Below, piece after piece: positions 54,768 to 63,990 of a stretch of 64,000 bases of DNA (position 1 is the first letter of the stretch; each line of letters begins with the position of its first letter). The position numbers and the translations under genes were made by a program. The notes under the pieces are model-generated. The model did not search any database and was not told the origin of the DNA. It saw nothing but the letters and a program-made list of their open reading frames with translations. This stretch comes from JBGSMF01 sp964651475 (GTDB lineage Bacteria; Chloroflexota; Anaerolineae; Fen-1058). The stretch lies in NCBI GenBank assembly GCA_964651475.1, contig CAZYXV010000019.1, positions 1 through 64,000 on the forward strand, read 5' to 3'.

Positions 54768-57716
54768 TCACTCTTTCTTTTTGATTCCGATAAAGACCTG
54801 CACCTTGTTGCTTTCGACCACGTTGCCGGCCTTGTCGTACACCTTGACCCACAGCGAGTGCTTGCCGGCCTTGCCGCCGCTATCCAGCAGCCACTTGTCG
54901 TGGAAAGGCGCCACCCGCCGCACGGTAAACGGTTTTTCTTCCTGGTCAACGTAAAACTCGACGCGATCAATGCCAAAATTATCCGAGACTTCGGCGTTGA
55001 CGTTGACCCACTCGTCTTTCCCCAACACGTACTCTTCGTCCGGCAGGGGATAGTTCAGCTCGACCTTGGGCGGCGTGTTGTCTACCGTCACCTGCACGGT
55101 GAATTGCTGCACACTTTGATCGTGACGGATGACGCTCAATTGCAGGCTGTACAAACCGTCCAGGCCATTCGTATCCCAAAACTCGAGCACGTTATTATCC
55201 ACCTGGTTGCCGTGATCCGGTCCAATCTGCACCCACTCGGACGGATTCATCCCTTTGCCAAAAGCCACGCGATACATGTTAAAGTCGCCGCCGCGCGCGT
55301 TGCCGCGTATCTCGATGGCGCCGTGAATGGCGCTGTAGGCGGTTGGGCTAATGATGCCCACGTCCCCCACCTCCGGCGCGCCGCCGTAGATCGTATCATA
55401 TTCTGAGGGCGGCTGCGGGATCTCGGACTCGCGCACCCAGTCGGCGGCCTCGGGCGGATATATCTCGAACACCTTTTCTTCAACGCGGTCAGGCGGGGTG
55501 AACACTGTGGCCAGCTTGCCCGTCTCGCGGTCAATCAAAAACGCCTGGTGGATAGTGTCGTACGCCTTGGGTTCAGTGCCGGGAATAAATAGCTCGGTCA
55601 CGGTGGGACAGTACTTGGTAGGCAGCAAGCCGGATATGGCGCACACCGACTGCGTCACCAATCCCTCGGGCCGCGCAAACTGCTCGACGGCCAGGTCCCG
55701 GTGCACATACAGCATAACGTCGTGCCAGATGGGCGCCGCGCCGTCGCGGCCAGAGACGTTTTTCATCTCCGAATTATCCGTATTGCCGACCCAGACCGCC
55801 GTGACGTATTGCGGCGTATAGCCGATGGTCCAGTTATCGCGAAAGTCGTTCGTTGTCCCCGTCTTGACGGCCGCCGGGCGATCAATCTCCAGGGGATTGG
55901 GATTGCCAAAGGCGGCCCATCGCGCCGCGTTATCAGACAACATGCTGTTCATGATATACGCCAGGCGAGGATCGAGGATAGACTGTGTACCCGGCTGCTT
56001 GTATTCCCACAACACTTTGCCGGAGCGATCCTCAACGCGCAGCACGGGCGACGGTTCCAACGCACGGTAGCCTGGGCGCAGTTGGTCGGGAAGCACATCC
56101 ACCCCTACCATCGTCCCGCCGTTTGCCAGCACGCCAAAGGAATACGCCATGTCAATCACCTTGACCTCGCCCCCGCCCAACGTCAACGCCAGGCCATAAT
56201 AATCCAGCCCGCGATTGAGCGTAGTGATGCCCATCTTGTGCGCCGTGCGGATCACGTTCTCGATGCCCGCCATTTGCAGCGCCTTGACGGCCGGGATGTT
56301 ATAGCTGCGCGCCAGGGCCATGCGCATGCGCTGCATGCCATGATACTTGCGGTCGTAATTTTCGGGCACATAAGGCGCCTGGCCAGGCTGCTCGAAACCG
56401 GTGCGCACGTCCAAAAACGCCGTCGAGGCCGGATAGCCCTGCGCCAGCAAGGTGAGATACGTAAAGGGCTTGAACGAACTGCCCGGCTGGCGCAGGCCAA
56501 TCGCCACGTTAAACTTGCCATCTATGGCGTCGTTCCAATAATCCACACTGCCGAGCATGGCCACAATTTCGCCCGTGCGGGGTCGAATGACGACGACGGC
56601 GGCATTGTTGACATTGTGCCCCCCATCGTTGAGCTTTTGAACGTGAGCGGCGGCAATGCGCTGCACCTCGTCGTTCAGGTCGAGATCGAGCGTGGTATAC
56701 ACGCGCAGGCCGCCGCGATACACGGCGTCTGGGCCAAAGCGATCTTCCAACCACTTGCGCACGTAAATCGAAAAGTGCGGCGCTTTGATGTCAAAGCGTT
56801 CCGCCACGCCGCCGGCCAGTTTCAACTCCCGGTACTTGGTCGCAACGGACTCTTCAGGCGTGATGTACCCTTCGCGCACCAATGCGTCCAACACCAACGC
56901 CTGGCGCTCTTTGGCCTCTTGCGGCGCGTCAATTGGATTCATGCCGGGGAACTGGGGAATGGCCGCCAGCATGGAACATTCGGCCAGGTCTAGTTGATCA
57001 ACGTTTTTGCCAAAGTACACCTGCGCCGCCGCTTCCAATCCGTACGCCAGGTTGCCATAGTGGTTCGTATTGAGATACCACTCCAGGATTTGATCTTTGC
57101 TGTAGCGGCGGCTGATCTCCATTGCCAGGAGCGCCTCTTTGATCTTGCGCGTATAGCTCTTTTGGTAACGCTCTTCGGGATCAATCAACGTGTTCTTGAT
57201 GAGCTGGACGGTGATGGACGAGCCGCCCTGAACAGAGCCTCCCTGCAAATTGGACCAGAAAGCGCGGGCGATACCTCTGAGGTCTATGCCGGGATTCGCG
57301 TAAAAGCTCTTGTCTTCGAGCGCTATCGTCGCCTGCTGGCACAACAACGGAATGCGGTCGAGCGTGGCCCACTGCCGGTCGCCGGTGCGCGGATCAATCA
57401 CTTCGTACAACAGCGTCTTGCCCGTCCGGTCATAGATTTTCGTCGTTTCAAAAAACTCGCTAGAGGTAGACTGTTGGAAGCGCGTTTCCAACTGGCCGGG
57501 ATCGGGCAAGTCTTTGGTAAGGTTGAGATAAGCGGCGACTGTGCCGCCGGCTGCCGCTACCAGGCCGGTGAACGAAGCTGCAATCGTCGCCAAGACGACG
57601 ACGATCATTAACCGCGCGAGAATCATCACTGTCCCGCCGCCCTGCGCGCTGCGGCCGCGGCGCGCGCGGCGCGTGTGAACAATGTGCTTCTTGTAATGTG
57701 TATTCCAACTTGACAC
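54768..57716 (-). CDS. Class A penicillin-binding protein (PBP1-type)
   Basis: 982 residues from the GTG at 57716, chosen because GAAGAGG lies 5 nt upstream; the frame is open to a TTG at 57764. After a short basic cytoplasmic segment and one membrane helix, the GT51 transglycosylase shows ALEDKSFYANPGID, QGGSSITVQLIKN and RKIKEALLAMEISRRYSK. The transpeptidase shows GSSFKPFTYL (SxxK), ARSYNIPA (SxN) and VKTGTTNDFRDNW (KTG). The last about 200 residues are Ig-like domains (TVDNTPPKVELNYPLP). It polymerises and cross-links peptidoglycan at the membrane surface. Confidence 0.95.
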   Translation of the reverse strand: MSSWNTHYKKHIVHTRRARRGRSAQGGGTVMILARLMIVVVLATIAASFTGLVAAAGGTVAAYLNLTKDLPDPGQLETRFQQSTSSEFFETTKIYDRTGKTLLYEVIDPRTGDRQWATLDRIPLLCQQATIALEDKSFYANPGIDLRGIARAFWSNLQGGSVQGGSSITVQLIKNTLIDPEERYQKSYTRKIKEALLAMEISRRYSKDQILEWYLNTNHYGNLAYGLEAAAQVYFGKNVDQLDLAECSMLAAIPQFPGMNPIDAPQEAKERQALVLDALVREGYITPEESVATKYRELKLAGGVAERFDIKAPHFSIYVRKWLEDRFGPDAVYRGGLRVYTTLDLDLNDEVQRIAAAHVQKLNDGGHNVNNAAVVVIRPRTGEIVAMLGSVDYWNDAIDGKFNVAIGLRQPGSSFKPFTYLTLLAQGYPASTAFLDVRTGFEQPGQAPYVPENYDRKYHGMQRMRMALARSYNIPAVKALQMAGIENVIRTAHKMGITTLNRGLDYYGLALTLGGGEVKVIDMAYSFGVLANGGTMVGVDVLPDQLRPGYRALEPSPVLRVEDRSGKVLWEYKQPGTQSILDPRLAYIMNSMLSDNAARWAAFGNPNPLEIDRPAAVKTGTTNDFRDNWTIGYTPQYVTAVWVGNTDNSEMKNVSGRDGAAPIWHDVMLYVHRDLAVEQFARPEGLVTQSVCAISGLLPTKYCPTVTELFIPGTEPKAYDTIHQAFLIDRETGKLATVFTPPDRVEEKVFEIYPPEAADWVRESEIPQPPSEYDTIYGGAPEVGDVGIISPTAYSAIHGAIEIRGNARGGDFNMYRVAFGKGMNPSEWVQIGPDHGNQVDNNVLEFWDTNGLDGLYSLQLSVIRHDQSVQQFTVQVTVDNTPPKVELNYPLPDEEYVLGKDEWVNVNAEVSDNFGIDRVEFYVDQEEKPFTVRRVAPFHDKWLLDSGGKAGKHSLWVKVYDKAGNVVESNKVQVFIGIKKKE

Positions 57717-57810
57717 GACAACCTCTTCTCGAACAGATGCTCTATTAGCTTGTGCAACAGCCAACCAAACCGCAGCCGTATCATACCATAGGGCGCTCTA
57801 TTGCGCCACC

Positions 57811-57844
57811 AAACAAAAGGTCCCTTGCGGATTGCAAGGGACCT
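57811..57844 (-). terminator. Terminator of the coiled-coil protein gene
   Basis: On the minus strand AGGTCCCTTGC (57844-57834) pairs with GCAAGGGACCT (57828-57818), 5-nt loop, followed by TTTTGTTT. It is 20 bp after the stop of the 57864 gene. Confidence 0.88.
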
Positions 57845-57863
57845 GGCATCAACATAGATGTCG

Positions 57864-60335
57864 TTACTTGGCCAGCTTTTTAGCCTGCCTGATCCACGAC
57901 TTGGGATCAATCTTGCGCCAGCCCGCGACGCTCATAATGGTTCTGATTTGTTCCGGCGTTGCGTTAGCGAGTTGTTCAAAAGTGTAAATACCCGCCTGAT
58001 ACAACTTTTCCTGGTAGACCGGGCCAATGCCGTTAATGACAATCAGGTCATCCTTCTGGGGCGGCGCTTGAGGCGCTTCCGATTGGACCGAAAGAGCCTG
58101 CAGCCTGTCCTGATAGCCTTGGATGGCGGTTTCCAGCTGGTGGATGGCACTTGCTTTTTCGTCCGCCTCTGCGCGCAGCGCGGCGATGACGTGCTCCCGT
58201 TCCTGGAGCGATGCCTCCAATCCGCCAGTGTGCGCTTCCGCCTCGGCCACGCGGCCCGTCAGCCCGGCAAGCTGGCTATCCCGCTCCTTCACCGCCTGCT
58301 TTAGCCCCTCGAGTTCGCTGTGCAGCGCGTTGAGCCGATCCTGCCGCTCAGCAACACCCGCCTCCAATTGCCGGATAGCGTTGACCCTTTCGTCCGCCTC
58401 TGCGCGCAGCCCGGCGATGATGTGCTCACGCTCCTGGAGCGATGCCTCCAATCCGCCAGCGCGCGCTTCCGCCTCGGCCGCGCGAGCCGTCAGTCCGGCA
58501 AGCTGGCTATCCCGCTCCTTCACCGCCTGCTTTAGCCCCTCGAGTTCGCTGTGCAGCGCGTTGAGCCGATCCTGCCGCTCAGCAACGCCTGCCTCCAATT
58601 GCCGGATAGCGTTGACTCTTTCGTCCGCCTCTGCGCGTAGCCCGGCGATGATGTGCTCACGCCCCTGGAGCGATGCCTCCAATCCGCCAGCGCACGCTTC
58701 CGCCTCGGCCGCGCGAGCCGTCAGTCCGGCAAGCTGGCTATCTCGCTCCCTCACCGCCTGCTCCAACTCGCCAACGTGGCCTTGCAGCGCGTTGAGCCGA
58801 TCCTGCCGCTCGGCAACACCCGCCTCCAATTGCCGGATAGCGTTGACCCTTTCGTCCGCCTCTGCGCGCAGCCCGGCGATGATGTGCTCACGCTCCTGGA
58901 GCGATACCTCCAATCCGCCAGCGCGCGCTTCCGCCTCGGCCGCGCGGGCCGTCAGCCCGGCAAGCTGGCTATCTCGCTCCCTCACCGCCTGCTCCAACTC
59001 GCCGAGAGTCTTGGTTTGCTCGTCGAGCCGCGCCTTTAACTCGACGTTGACCTTTTCTCTTTCGGCAAGTTGATCGCGCAGTTGCACCGCACGCGCATCG
59101 GATTCACCCAGGCATTCCTGAAGATCGGCCACGACCTGTCCCTTGCTGCCGAGTTCGGCTTGCAGGCCGCGCACCTGCGCTTCGCGTTCGTCCACCGTCG
59201 CTTCCAGGCGCTTGACGGCAATAGTCTTTTCCTCCAATCCGGCCCGCAAAGCAACAAGCGATTGATCCTTGTCCTTTAGCAATGCTCCCAGGTTATTTGC
59301 CGTCACTTCAGTCTCGGCCAAGCGCGTCCTGAGGTTCTCGATCTGTCCCTCGCGCTCACCAGCTATTCGTTCCAAATTGCCAAATGCCAGGCGCCGCTCC
59401 TCGAGTTGCGCTTTCAAATCGAGAACGGCCTTTTCTCCCCCGCTCACCTGGTCGCGCAACTGCGCCGCGCTTGCCTCGAATTCGCCCAGGCGCGCCTGGA
59501 GGCCGGCTATCGCCTGTCCCTTGCCGTCCAGTTCGGCTTGCAGGGTGTTGATTCGTTCCGCGCGTTCGGCGGCAGCCTCCTCCAGCCGCTGCATCGCGAT
59601 CGCTTTCGCCTCTGCCTCTTTTTGCAGAGCGGCAAGCGCCTGCTCCCTTTCTCGGAGCGCGGCTTCAAGCCGGCCGAGGGCATTGGCGCGCTCGTCAAGT
59701 TGCGCCCTTAACTCGAGCGCAGCTTTTTCTTTTTCGCCCACCTGGTCGCGCAGTTGGGCGGCGTTTGCCCCGGACTCACCCAGGCGGGTCTGAAGATCGG
59801 AGATGATTTGATCTTTGCTGTGGATTTCAACTTGCATACCACGCGCGCGCTCCTCTCGCTCGGCGGCGGCCTCTTCCAGGCGTTTGATCGCACCGGCCTT
59901 GTCGGCCATCTCTGCGCGCAAAGCGTCAATCGCCCGCGTTTTTTCGTGGAGGGATGATTCCAGCCCGCCGGCTCTGGCCTCAACTTCTGCAAGGCGAATC
60001 GTCTTGGCTTCGATCTGGCTTTCGCGTTCGCTCAGAACGTGCTCGAGGTTGCCAAGCGCCTGACTCCGCTCATCGAGTTGCGTCTTGAGATGGTGGGTGG
60101 ATTTTTCTCCTTCGCTTACCAGGGTGCGCAAGCGCGTTGCATGCGCCTCAGACTCGCTCAGGCGCACCTCGAGGTCAGCCACCGTCCGCTCTCTGTTCCC
60201 CAGAGTCGCTTGCAAATTGTTCGCGTGGTCCTGGCGCTGTCGCACCTGTTCTCGCCAATACAACCACGTAACCAGCCAGCCCAAAATTATGCCTGCGACC
60301 AGGGCAATGATCGCCACAAATATATTATTTGGCAT
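57864..60335 (-). CDS. Membrane-anchored long coiled-coil protein with C-terminal helix-hairpin-helix domain
   Basis: 823 residues from ATG 60335 (GAGGAGC 8 nt upstream). One N-terminal transmembrane helix (FVAIIALVAGIILGWLVTWL) is followed by about 720 residues of heptad-rich coiled coil. Its end contains four near-identical 77-residue units (RDSQLAGLTARAAEAEARAG; HIIAGLRAEADERVNAIRQL). The last 60 residues (DDLIVINGIGPVYQEKLYQA; ATPEQIRTIMSV) are a helix-hairpin-helix domain like those in ribosomal-L21-associated and polymerase X proteins. It could tether DNA or a protein to the membrane. Function unknown; the recent duplications suggest variable length. Confidence 0.8.
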   Translation of the reverse strand: MPNNIFVAIIALVAGIILGWLVTWLYWREQVRQRQDHANNLQATLGNRERTVADLEVRLSESEAHATRLRTLVSEGEKSTHHLKTQLDERSQALGNLEHVLSERESQIEAKTIRLAEVEARAGGLESSLHEKTRAIDALRAEMADKAGAIKRLEEAAAEREERARGMQVEIHSKDQIISDLQTRLGESGANAAQLRDQVGEKEKAALELRAQLDERANALGRLEAALREREQALAALQKEAEAKAIAMQRLEEAAAERAERINTLQAELDGKGQAIAGLQARLGEFEASAAQLRDQVSGGEKAVLDLKAQLEERRLAFGNLERIAGEREGQIENLRTRLAETEVTANNLGALLKDKDQSLVALRAGLEEKTIAVKRLEATVDEREAQVRGLQAELGSKGQVVADLQECLGESDARAVQLRDQLAEREKVNVELKARLDEQTKTLGELEQAVRERDSQLAGLTARAAEAEARAGGLEVSLQEREHIIAGLRAEADERVNAIRQLEAGVAERQDRLNALQGHVGELEQAVRERDSQLAGLTARAAEAEACAGGLEASLQGREHIIAGLRAEADERVNAIRQLEAGVAERQDRLNALHSELEGLKQAVKERDSQLAGLTARAAEAEARAGGLEASLQEREHIIAGLRAEADERVNAIRQLEAGVAERQDRLNALHSELEGLKQAVKERDSQLAGLTGRVAEAEAHTGGLEASLQEREHVIAALRAEADEKASAIHQLETAIQGYQDRLQALSVQSEAPQAPPQKDDLIVINGIGPVYQEKLYQAGIYTFEQLANATPEQIRTIMSVAGWRKIDPKSWIRQAKKLAK
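58165..59005 (-). repeat. Tandem 231-bp repeats in the coiled-coil gene
   Basis: The phrase AGCTGGCTAT begins at 58270, 58501, 58732 and 58963, exactly 231 bp (77 codons) apart, and flanking sequence is nearly identical in all copies. The copies at 58270 and 58501 are the most alike (both with TTTAGCCCCTCGAGTTCGCT), so the array has expanded recently. Confidence 0.9.
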
Positions 60336-60419
60336 TGTTTGGCTCCTCATAAGTGTCTGTTATTGTATTCGGCTACAGTGTAGCGCACTTTATCTTCTCA
60401 ATAATTCGGGGTAGCCAGT

Positions 60420-60506
60420 CAGCCTGAGCCGTTCTGAGCTCACGTCGAAGCCTGTCGAAGGCTGATTGTCAAGTATGAAAAATCACCCTTCGACAGGCTC
60501 AGGGTG
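60420..60506. repeat. CCTTCGACAGGCTCAGG interspersed repeat pair
   Basis: CACCCTTCGACAGGCTCAGG at 60484 and the inverted CCTGAGCCGTT...CCTGTCGAAGG at 60423-60461 form an imperfect palindrome between two minus-strand genes. The same 17-bp word family occurs inside two genes, at 26572-26592 and 33043-33063. Confidence 0.65.
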
Positions 60507-60540
60507 CTTTTCACCCCTACTTTTTGAGAAGATACAGCGA

Positions 60541-62400
60541 TTACACCAACTTGATCGCCGCCTCCATAATTGCCTGGATGCGCCCCACCATATCGGCGGG
60601 GTTGGGATGAATTCCCTCTACCAGGAGCGCGTTTTCGTACAACTGCTCAATAGACAAATCAATCAGCGCCTCCTCCGGCCGCTCGGTCGCCCATCGCGCC
60701 AGGTTCTTGATCATGGGATGGGCGCGGTTGATTTCGAGCAGTTTCTTGGGCGTCTCAAAGGTCTGATCCAGCAAGCGCCGCACGCGCGCCATATCACGCT
60801 CGGCGGCGTCTTCGGGTGAAACCAGGCGGCACGGGCTATCGGTCAACAGCCGCGACTCGCGCACATCGGTGACGCGGCTGCCCAACGTCTTGCGGAATCG
60901 CTCGACCAGCGTATTGAACTGGTCTTCGGGCGCTTGCTCGGCGGCGGGCTGGTCGGCCGGCGGCAAATCCAGCCCCGCGTCGTCTACGTTTTTGACCGGC
61001 TTGCCATCAAACTCGCGCAGCCCCAGCACCATAAAACTGTCAATCGTCTCGGTCAGGTACAGCACTTCGATATCGTGCGTCCTGAAATAATCCAGGTGCG
61101 GGCTGCGTGTCACAGACTTGGGATCGTCACCCAGGATATAATAGATTGTCTTTTGATCCTCCTTCATCCGCCCCACATAGTCAGCCAGTGAGGCCAATGA
61201 GTCGCCCGACTTGGACGTGCGAAAGCGCAGCAGCGGCAAGAGCGGTTCGCGCCCGGCCAAATCGGTCGCCACACCTTCTTTGATGAACACGCCAAACTGT
61301 TCCCAGAATTTTTGATAGGTCTCCGGCTCGTCTCGGGCGATGCGCCCCAACTCATCCAGCACCTTGCGCGTGATGTTGGCCTTCATCTTTTCCATCAAGC
61401 GCGTGGCCTGGATCGTTTCTCGGGAGATATTGAGCGGCAAGTCTTCGCTATCTACCACGCCTTCCACAAAGCGCAAGTGATTGGGCAGCAGATCTTTGCA
61501 ATAGTCTTGAATCAAGACCTTGCGCGAATACAGCTTGAGGCCGTGATCGGTGCGCAGGGCCAACATACCCCGCTCGCGCTTGGAGGGCACGTACAACACC
61601 GCGTACATTTGCACCGGCGCGTCGGTGACCAGGTGAACGCGCGCCAGCGGCTTTTCAAAATCCAGCGTCAGGTGCTTGTAAAATTCGTCGTACTGCTCCG
61701 CTGTCACCTCGCGCGGCGATTGCCGCCACAACGCTGTCCGGCGATTGACCGCCTGTTCCTTATCGCCGACGTAAATCGGGAACGCCACGAAATCCGAATG
61801 TTTCTTGATAATCTGCTCCAGCCGCCAGGCCGCGGCAAATTCGGCTGCGTCTTCTTTCAGCTTGATCTCGACGCTCGTGCCGCGTGTGGACTTGTCGGCG
61901 GCGGCCAACGTATAGGTATTATCGCCGCGCGAGGTCCACGCGCACGCTTCTGCGTCGGGCCAGTAAGAGCGCGACGTCACCGTAACCTCGTCGGCCACCA
62001 TGAACACGCTGTAAAAGCCCACGCCAAACTGCCCGATGAGGTCGGTGGAAATTGGCCTGTCGGTGTCTTGCAACTTTTTGAGGAATTCGATCGCGCCAGA
62101 GTGGGCAATCGTGCCCAGGTTCTCGATCAACTCTTCGCGCGTCATGCCGATGCCAGTATCGGCGATGGTCAATGTCTTGGCCTGCTCGTCGAACGCGATG
62201 CGCACGGCCAGCTCGGCGTCTGGATCGAGCACGTCCCGATTGGTCAACATCTCGAATTGCAGCCGGTGCAGCGCATCCGAAGCGTTCGAGACCAGCTCGC
62301 GCAAAAATATCTCGCGATCTCGGTACAACGAGTGGACCAGGATGTGCAGCAATTGCTGGATTTCGGCCCGAAATTCAAATGATTGAGGTCCTTGTGACAT
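60541..62400 (-). CDS. htpG: Chaperone HtpG (Hsp90)
   Basis: 619 residues from ATG 62400, which has a perfect GAGGAGGTG upstream; a shorter upstream ATG (62418) overlaps that site and is rejected. Hsp90 features: LVHSLYRDREIFLRELVSNA, DTGIGMTREELIENLGTIA, GQFGVGFYSVFMVAD and RGTSVEIKLKEDA of the GHKL ATPase, GVVDSEDLPLNISRE in the middle domain. Cytoplasmic ATP-dependent folding chaperone. The next gene upstream (M24 peptidase) stops 19 bp before it on the same strand, so the two are likely co-transcribed. Confidence 0.97.
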   Translation of the reverse strand: MSQGPQSFEFRAEIQQLLHILVHSLYRDREIFLRELVSNASDALHRLQFEMLTNRDVLDPDAELAVRIAFDEQAKTLTIADTGIGMTREELIENLGTIAHSGAIEFLKKLQDTDRPISTDLIGQFGVGFYSVFMVADEVTVTSRSYWPDAEACAWTSRGDNTYTLAAADKSTRGTSVEIKLKEDAAEFAAAWRLEQIIKKHSDFVAFPIYVGDKEQAVNRRTALWRQSPREVTAEQYDEFYKHLTLDFEKPLARVHLVTDAPVQMYAVLYVPSKRERGMLALRTDHGLKLYSRKVLIQDYCKDLLPNHLRFVEGVVDSEDLPLNISRETIQATRLMEKMKANITRKVLDELGRIARDEPETYQKFWEQFGVFIKEGVATDLAGREPLLPLLRFRTSKSGDSLASLADYVGRMKEDQKTIYYILGDDPKSVTRSPHLDYFRTHDIEVLYLTETIDSFMVLGLREFDGKPVKNVDDAGLDLPPADQPAAEQAPEDQFNTLVERFRKTLGSRVTDVRESRLLTDSPCRLVSPEDAAERDMARVRRLLDQTFETPKKLLEINRAHPMIKNLARWATERPEEALIDLSIEQLYENALLVEGIHPNPADMVGRIQAIMEAAIKLV

Positions 62401-62419
62401 ATTCACCTCCTCTTGCAAG

Positions 62420-63532
62420 CTAGACCGGGATTACCCGCAGCGCCCGGTCAAACGTGGTTAAACTTTTACAACCCTCGTCCGTAATCACCACATCATCCTC
62501 TATTCTCACCCCCCCTTTGCCAGGAATGTACACGCCTGGTTCAATCGTAAACGTCATGCCGCTCTCTAAGAGCGTCACGTCTCCCTCGCGGGCAAACGGC
62601 GCTTCGTGCACATCCAGACCCAGGCCATGCCCGGTCCTGTGAGTAAAATTTTCTTTGTAACCGGCCTCGTTAATGACCTTTCTGGCCGCCCGGTCTACCT
62701 CCTGAATCTCTACGCCGGGGCGGGCCGCGGCGCGCCCCGCTTCGTTGGCCTCCAACACAATCTTGTAGATGCGTTTCAGTTCCTCGTCCTCGACTTCGCC
62801 CAGGGCAAACGTGCGCGTAATGTCGCTGACATAGCCATTCACGCTCACGCCAAAATCGAACAACAACAACTGGTTGCCGCGAATGACCTTGTCGCCGGGT
62901 CCGCCGTGCGGCAAGGCCGTATTCGCGCCCACCAACACAATCGGCTCAAACGACGCGCCCTCCGCCCCGTAGCGCAGACAGGCCACTTGCAACTCGGCGG
63001 CCAGTTCCTTTTCCGTCATGCCGGCGCGCACTTTTTCGAGCGTATCCGCCAGCGCCGCCTCAGCAATCTCGACGGCACGGCGCATGGCGGCGATCTCGCT
63101 TTCGTCTTTGCGCATGCGCAGGCCGCCCACTAGCGGCTCGGCGGCGGCCAGCCTGACGCCGCTGGTGCTGGCCTTGAGCAGCTTGAGCTCCATCACGCGC
63201 AAGATCAATTCTTCCACCGCCAGCGTGTGCCCTGAAAGGTTCAACGCTTCGCACGCCTGCTTGAACGCATTCGCCGGGCCTTCCTCGTCGGTCCAGGGGA
63301 ACAAGCGCCAATCAATCGTCACCGGCCCGGCCTCCGGCTTGCTCGCCTCCAGCGCCGGCAAAATGAGCGCGGGGTCGCCTTCAACCGGGAACAGCGCCAG
63401 CGTGGGGCGCTCGCTCAAGTGAAAGGACAGACCCGTAAGATACATCATATTCACGCCGGGCATCACAGCCACGCAATCCACGCCGACGTTCCTCGCCGCG
63501 GCCATCAATTTGTCAATGCGTTCTCCGTTCAT
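62420..63532 (-). CDS. M24-family Xaa-Pro aminopeptidase/dipeptidase
   Basis: 370 residues. An N-terminal creatinase-like domain (MNGERIDKLMAAARNVGVDC; NMMYLTGLSFHLSERP) precedes the pita-bread catalytic domain. The five metal ligands of M24 are visible: Asp in LLFDFG, Asp in SDITRTFALGE, His in GHGLGLDVHEAP, Glu in FTIEPGVY and Glu in RIEDDVVIT. It removes residues next to proline, or splits Xaa-Pro dipeptides, in the cytoplasm with two divalent metals. The ATG at 63532 follows a weak AAGGAAAAAC. Genes of this type often recycle peptides imported after extracellular proteolysis. Confidence 0.93.
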   Translation of the reverse strand: MNGERIDKLMAAARNVGVDCVAVMPGVNMMYLTGLSFHLSERPTLALFPVEGDPALILPALEASKPEAGPVTIDWRLFPWTDEEGPANAFKQACEALNLSGHTLAVEELILRVMELKLLKASTSGVRLAAAEPLVGGLRMRKDESEIAAMRRAVEIAEAALADTLEKVRAGMTEKELAAELQVACLRYGAEGASFEPIVLVGANTALPHGGPGDKVIRGNQLLLFDFGVSVNGYVSDITRTFALGEVEDEELKRIYKIVLEANEAGRAAARPGVEIQEVDRAARKVINEAGYKENFTHRTGHGLGLDVHEAPFAREGDVTLLESGMTFTIEPGVYIPGKGGVRIEDDVVITDEGCKSLTTFDRALRVIPV

Positions 63533-63599
63533 TGTTTTTCCTTGTATATTTACTCACGGAGCCAACTGGCCCCTTTGACCACAGCCAGCAACATTATTG

Positions 63600-63628
63600 T
63601 TGCCAGCCACTCAAAATCGTGCTACAAT
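63600..63628 (+). promoter_or_regulatory. Predicted promoter of the structured RNA
   Basis: TTGCCA (63600-63605), a 17-bp spacer and TACAAT (63623-63628). The start point would be close to 63635, precisely at the left arm of the RNA fold described next. Confidence 0.6.
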
Positions 63629-63631
63629 TCT

Positions 63632-63790
63632 ATCGGCAATTGGAAACGCTCCTTCTCCTTGAGGTTCGGCCTCGTTTGAAAGACTGTTTCCTTGCCCTGT
63701 GAGTGGCCACGAATGAGTAGGTGGTATCGTACGGATACGCCTGACGAACAAGGTTGTGGGTCTCACAGGCCTTCGAGGGTGATTGCCGAT
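63632..63790 (+). ncRNA. Candidate structured noncoding RNA with 6S-like topology
   Basis: No ORF is plausible here. ATCGGCAAT (63632-63640) pairs perfectly with ATTGCCGAT (63782-63790), closing a 159-nt domain. Inside are GGAAAC/GTTTCC (63642-63691) around a GAGG-TTCGG-CCTC hairpin, and a long rod. The rod is CCTGTGAG/CTCACAGG (63696 and 63762), then CCAC/GTGG, then GGTATC-GTAC-GGATAC at the tip, with an internal loop between. A closing stem, a large bubble and a terminal rod in about 160 nt recall 6S RNA, but I cannot match conserved 6S bases. GGTTGAA/TTCAACC (63842-63862) may be its 3' hairpin. A promoter lies in register upstream. Confidence 0.5.
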
Positions 63791-63930
63791 CAGTCGTTAG
63801 CATTTTCTGGTTTTGCTTTGCCAATAGGATCCTCTTTCGTGGGTTGAATATATCCTTCAACCTACTCTATTTGCTTGCCACATATCCGCCTGTCGCTCAC
63901 TTGTCATAGTAGGTCTTTCTATTCTATGTT

Positions 63931-63990
63931 GCGCATTGCGCGTTCACGCATCACGCTCGACGTATCACCTGTGGCGCTCTACGTTTCACC
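63931..63990. repeat. Degenerate CACGCATCACGCTCGACGTATCAC repeat at window end
   Basis: GCGCATTGCGCGTTCACG, CATCACGCTCGACGTATCAC and CTACGTTTCACC are variants of the same TTTCACG/TTTGACG words as at 39231-39291. The array may continue beyond the window. 63791-63930 holds only the hairpin at 63842-63862. Confidence 0.5.

Noticed and set aside
58165..59005. CRISPR array
   Set aside because: The repeats are 231 bp, contiguous and coding; no short repeat-spacer pattern exists anywhere in the window.
58123..59073. Plus-strand Ser/Ala-rich repetitive open frame
   Set aside because: It is the complement of the 231-bp coiled-coil repeats.
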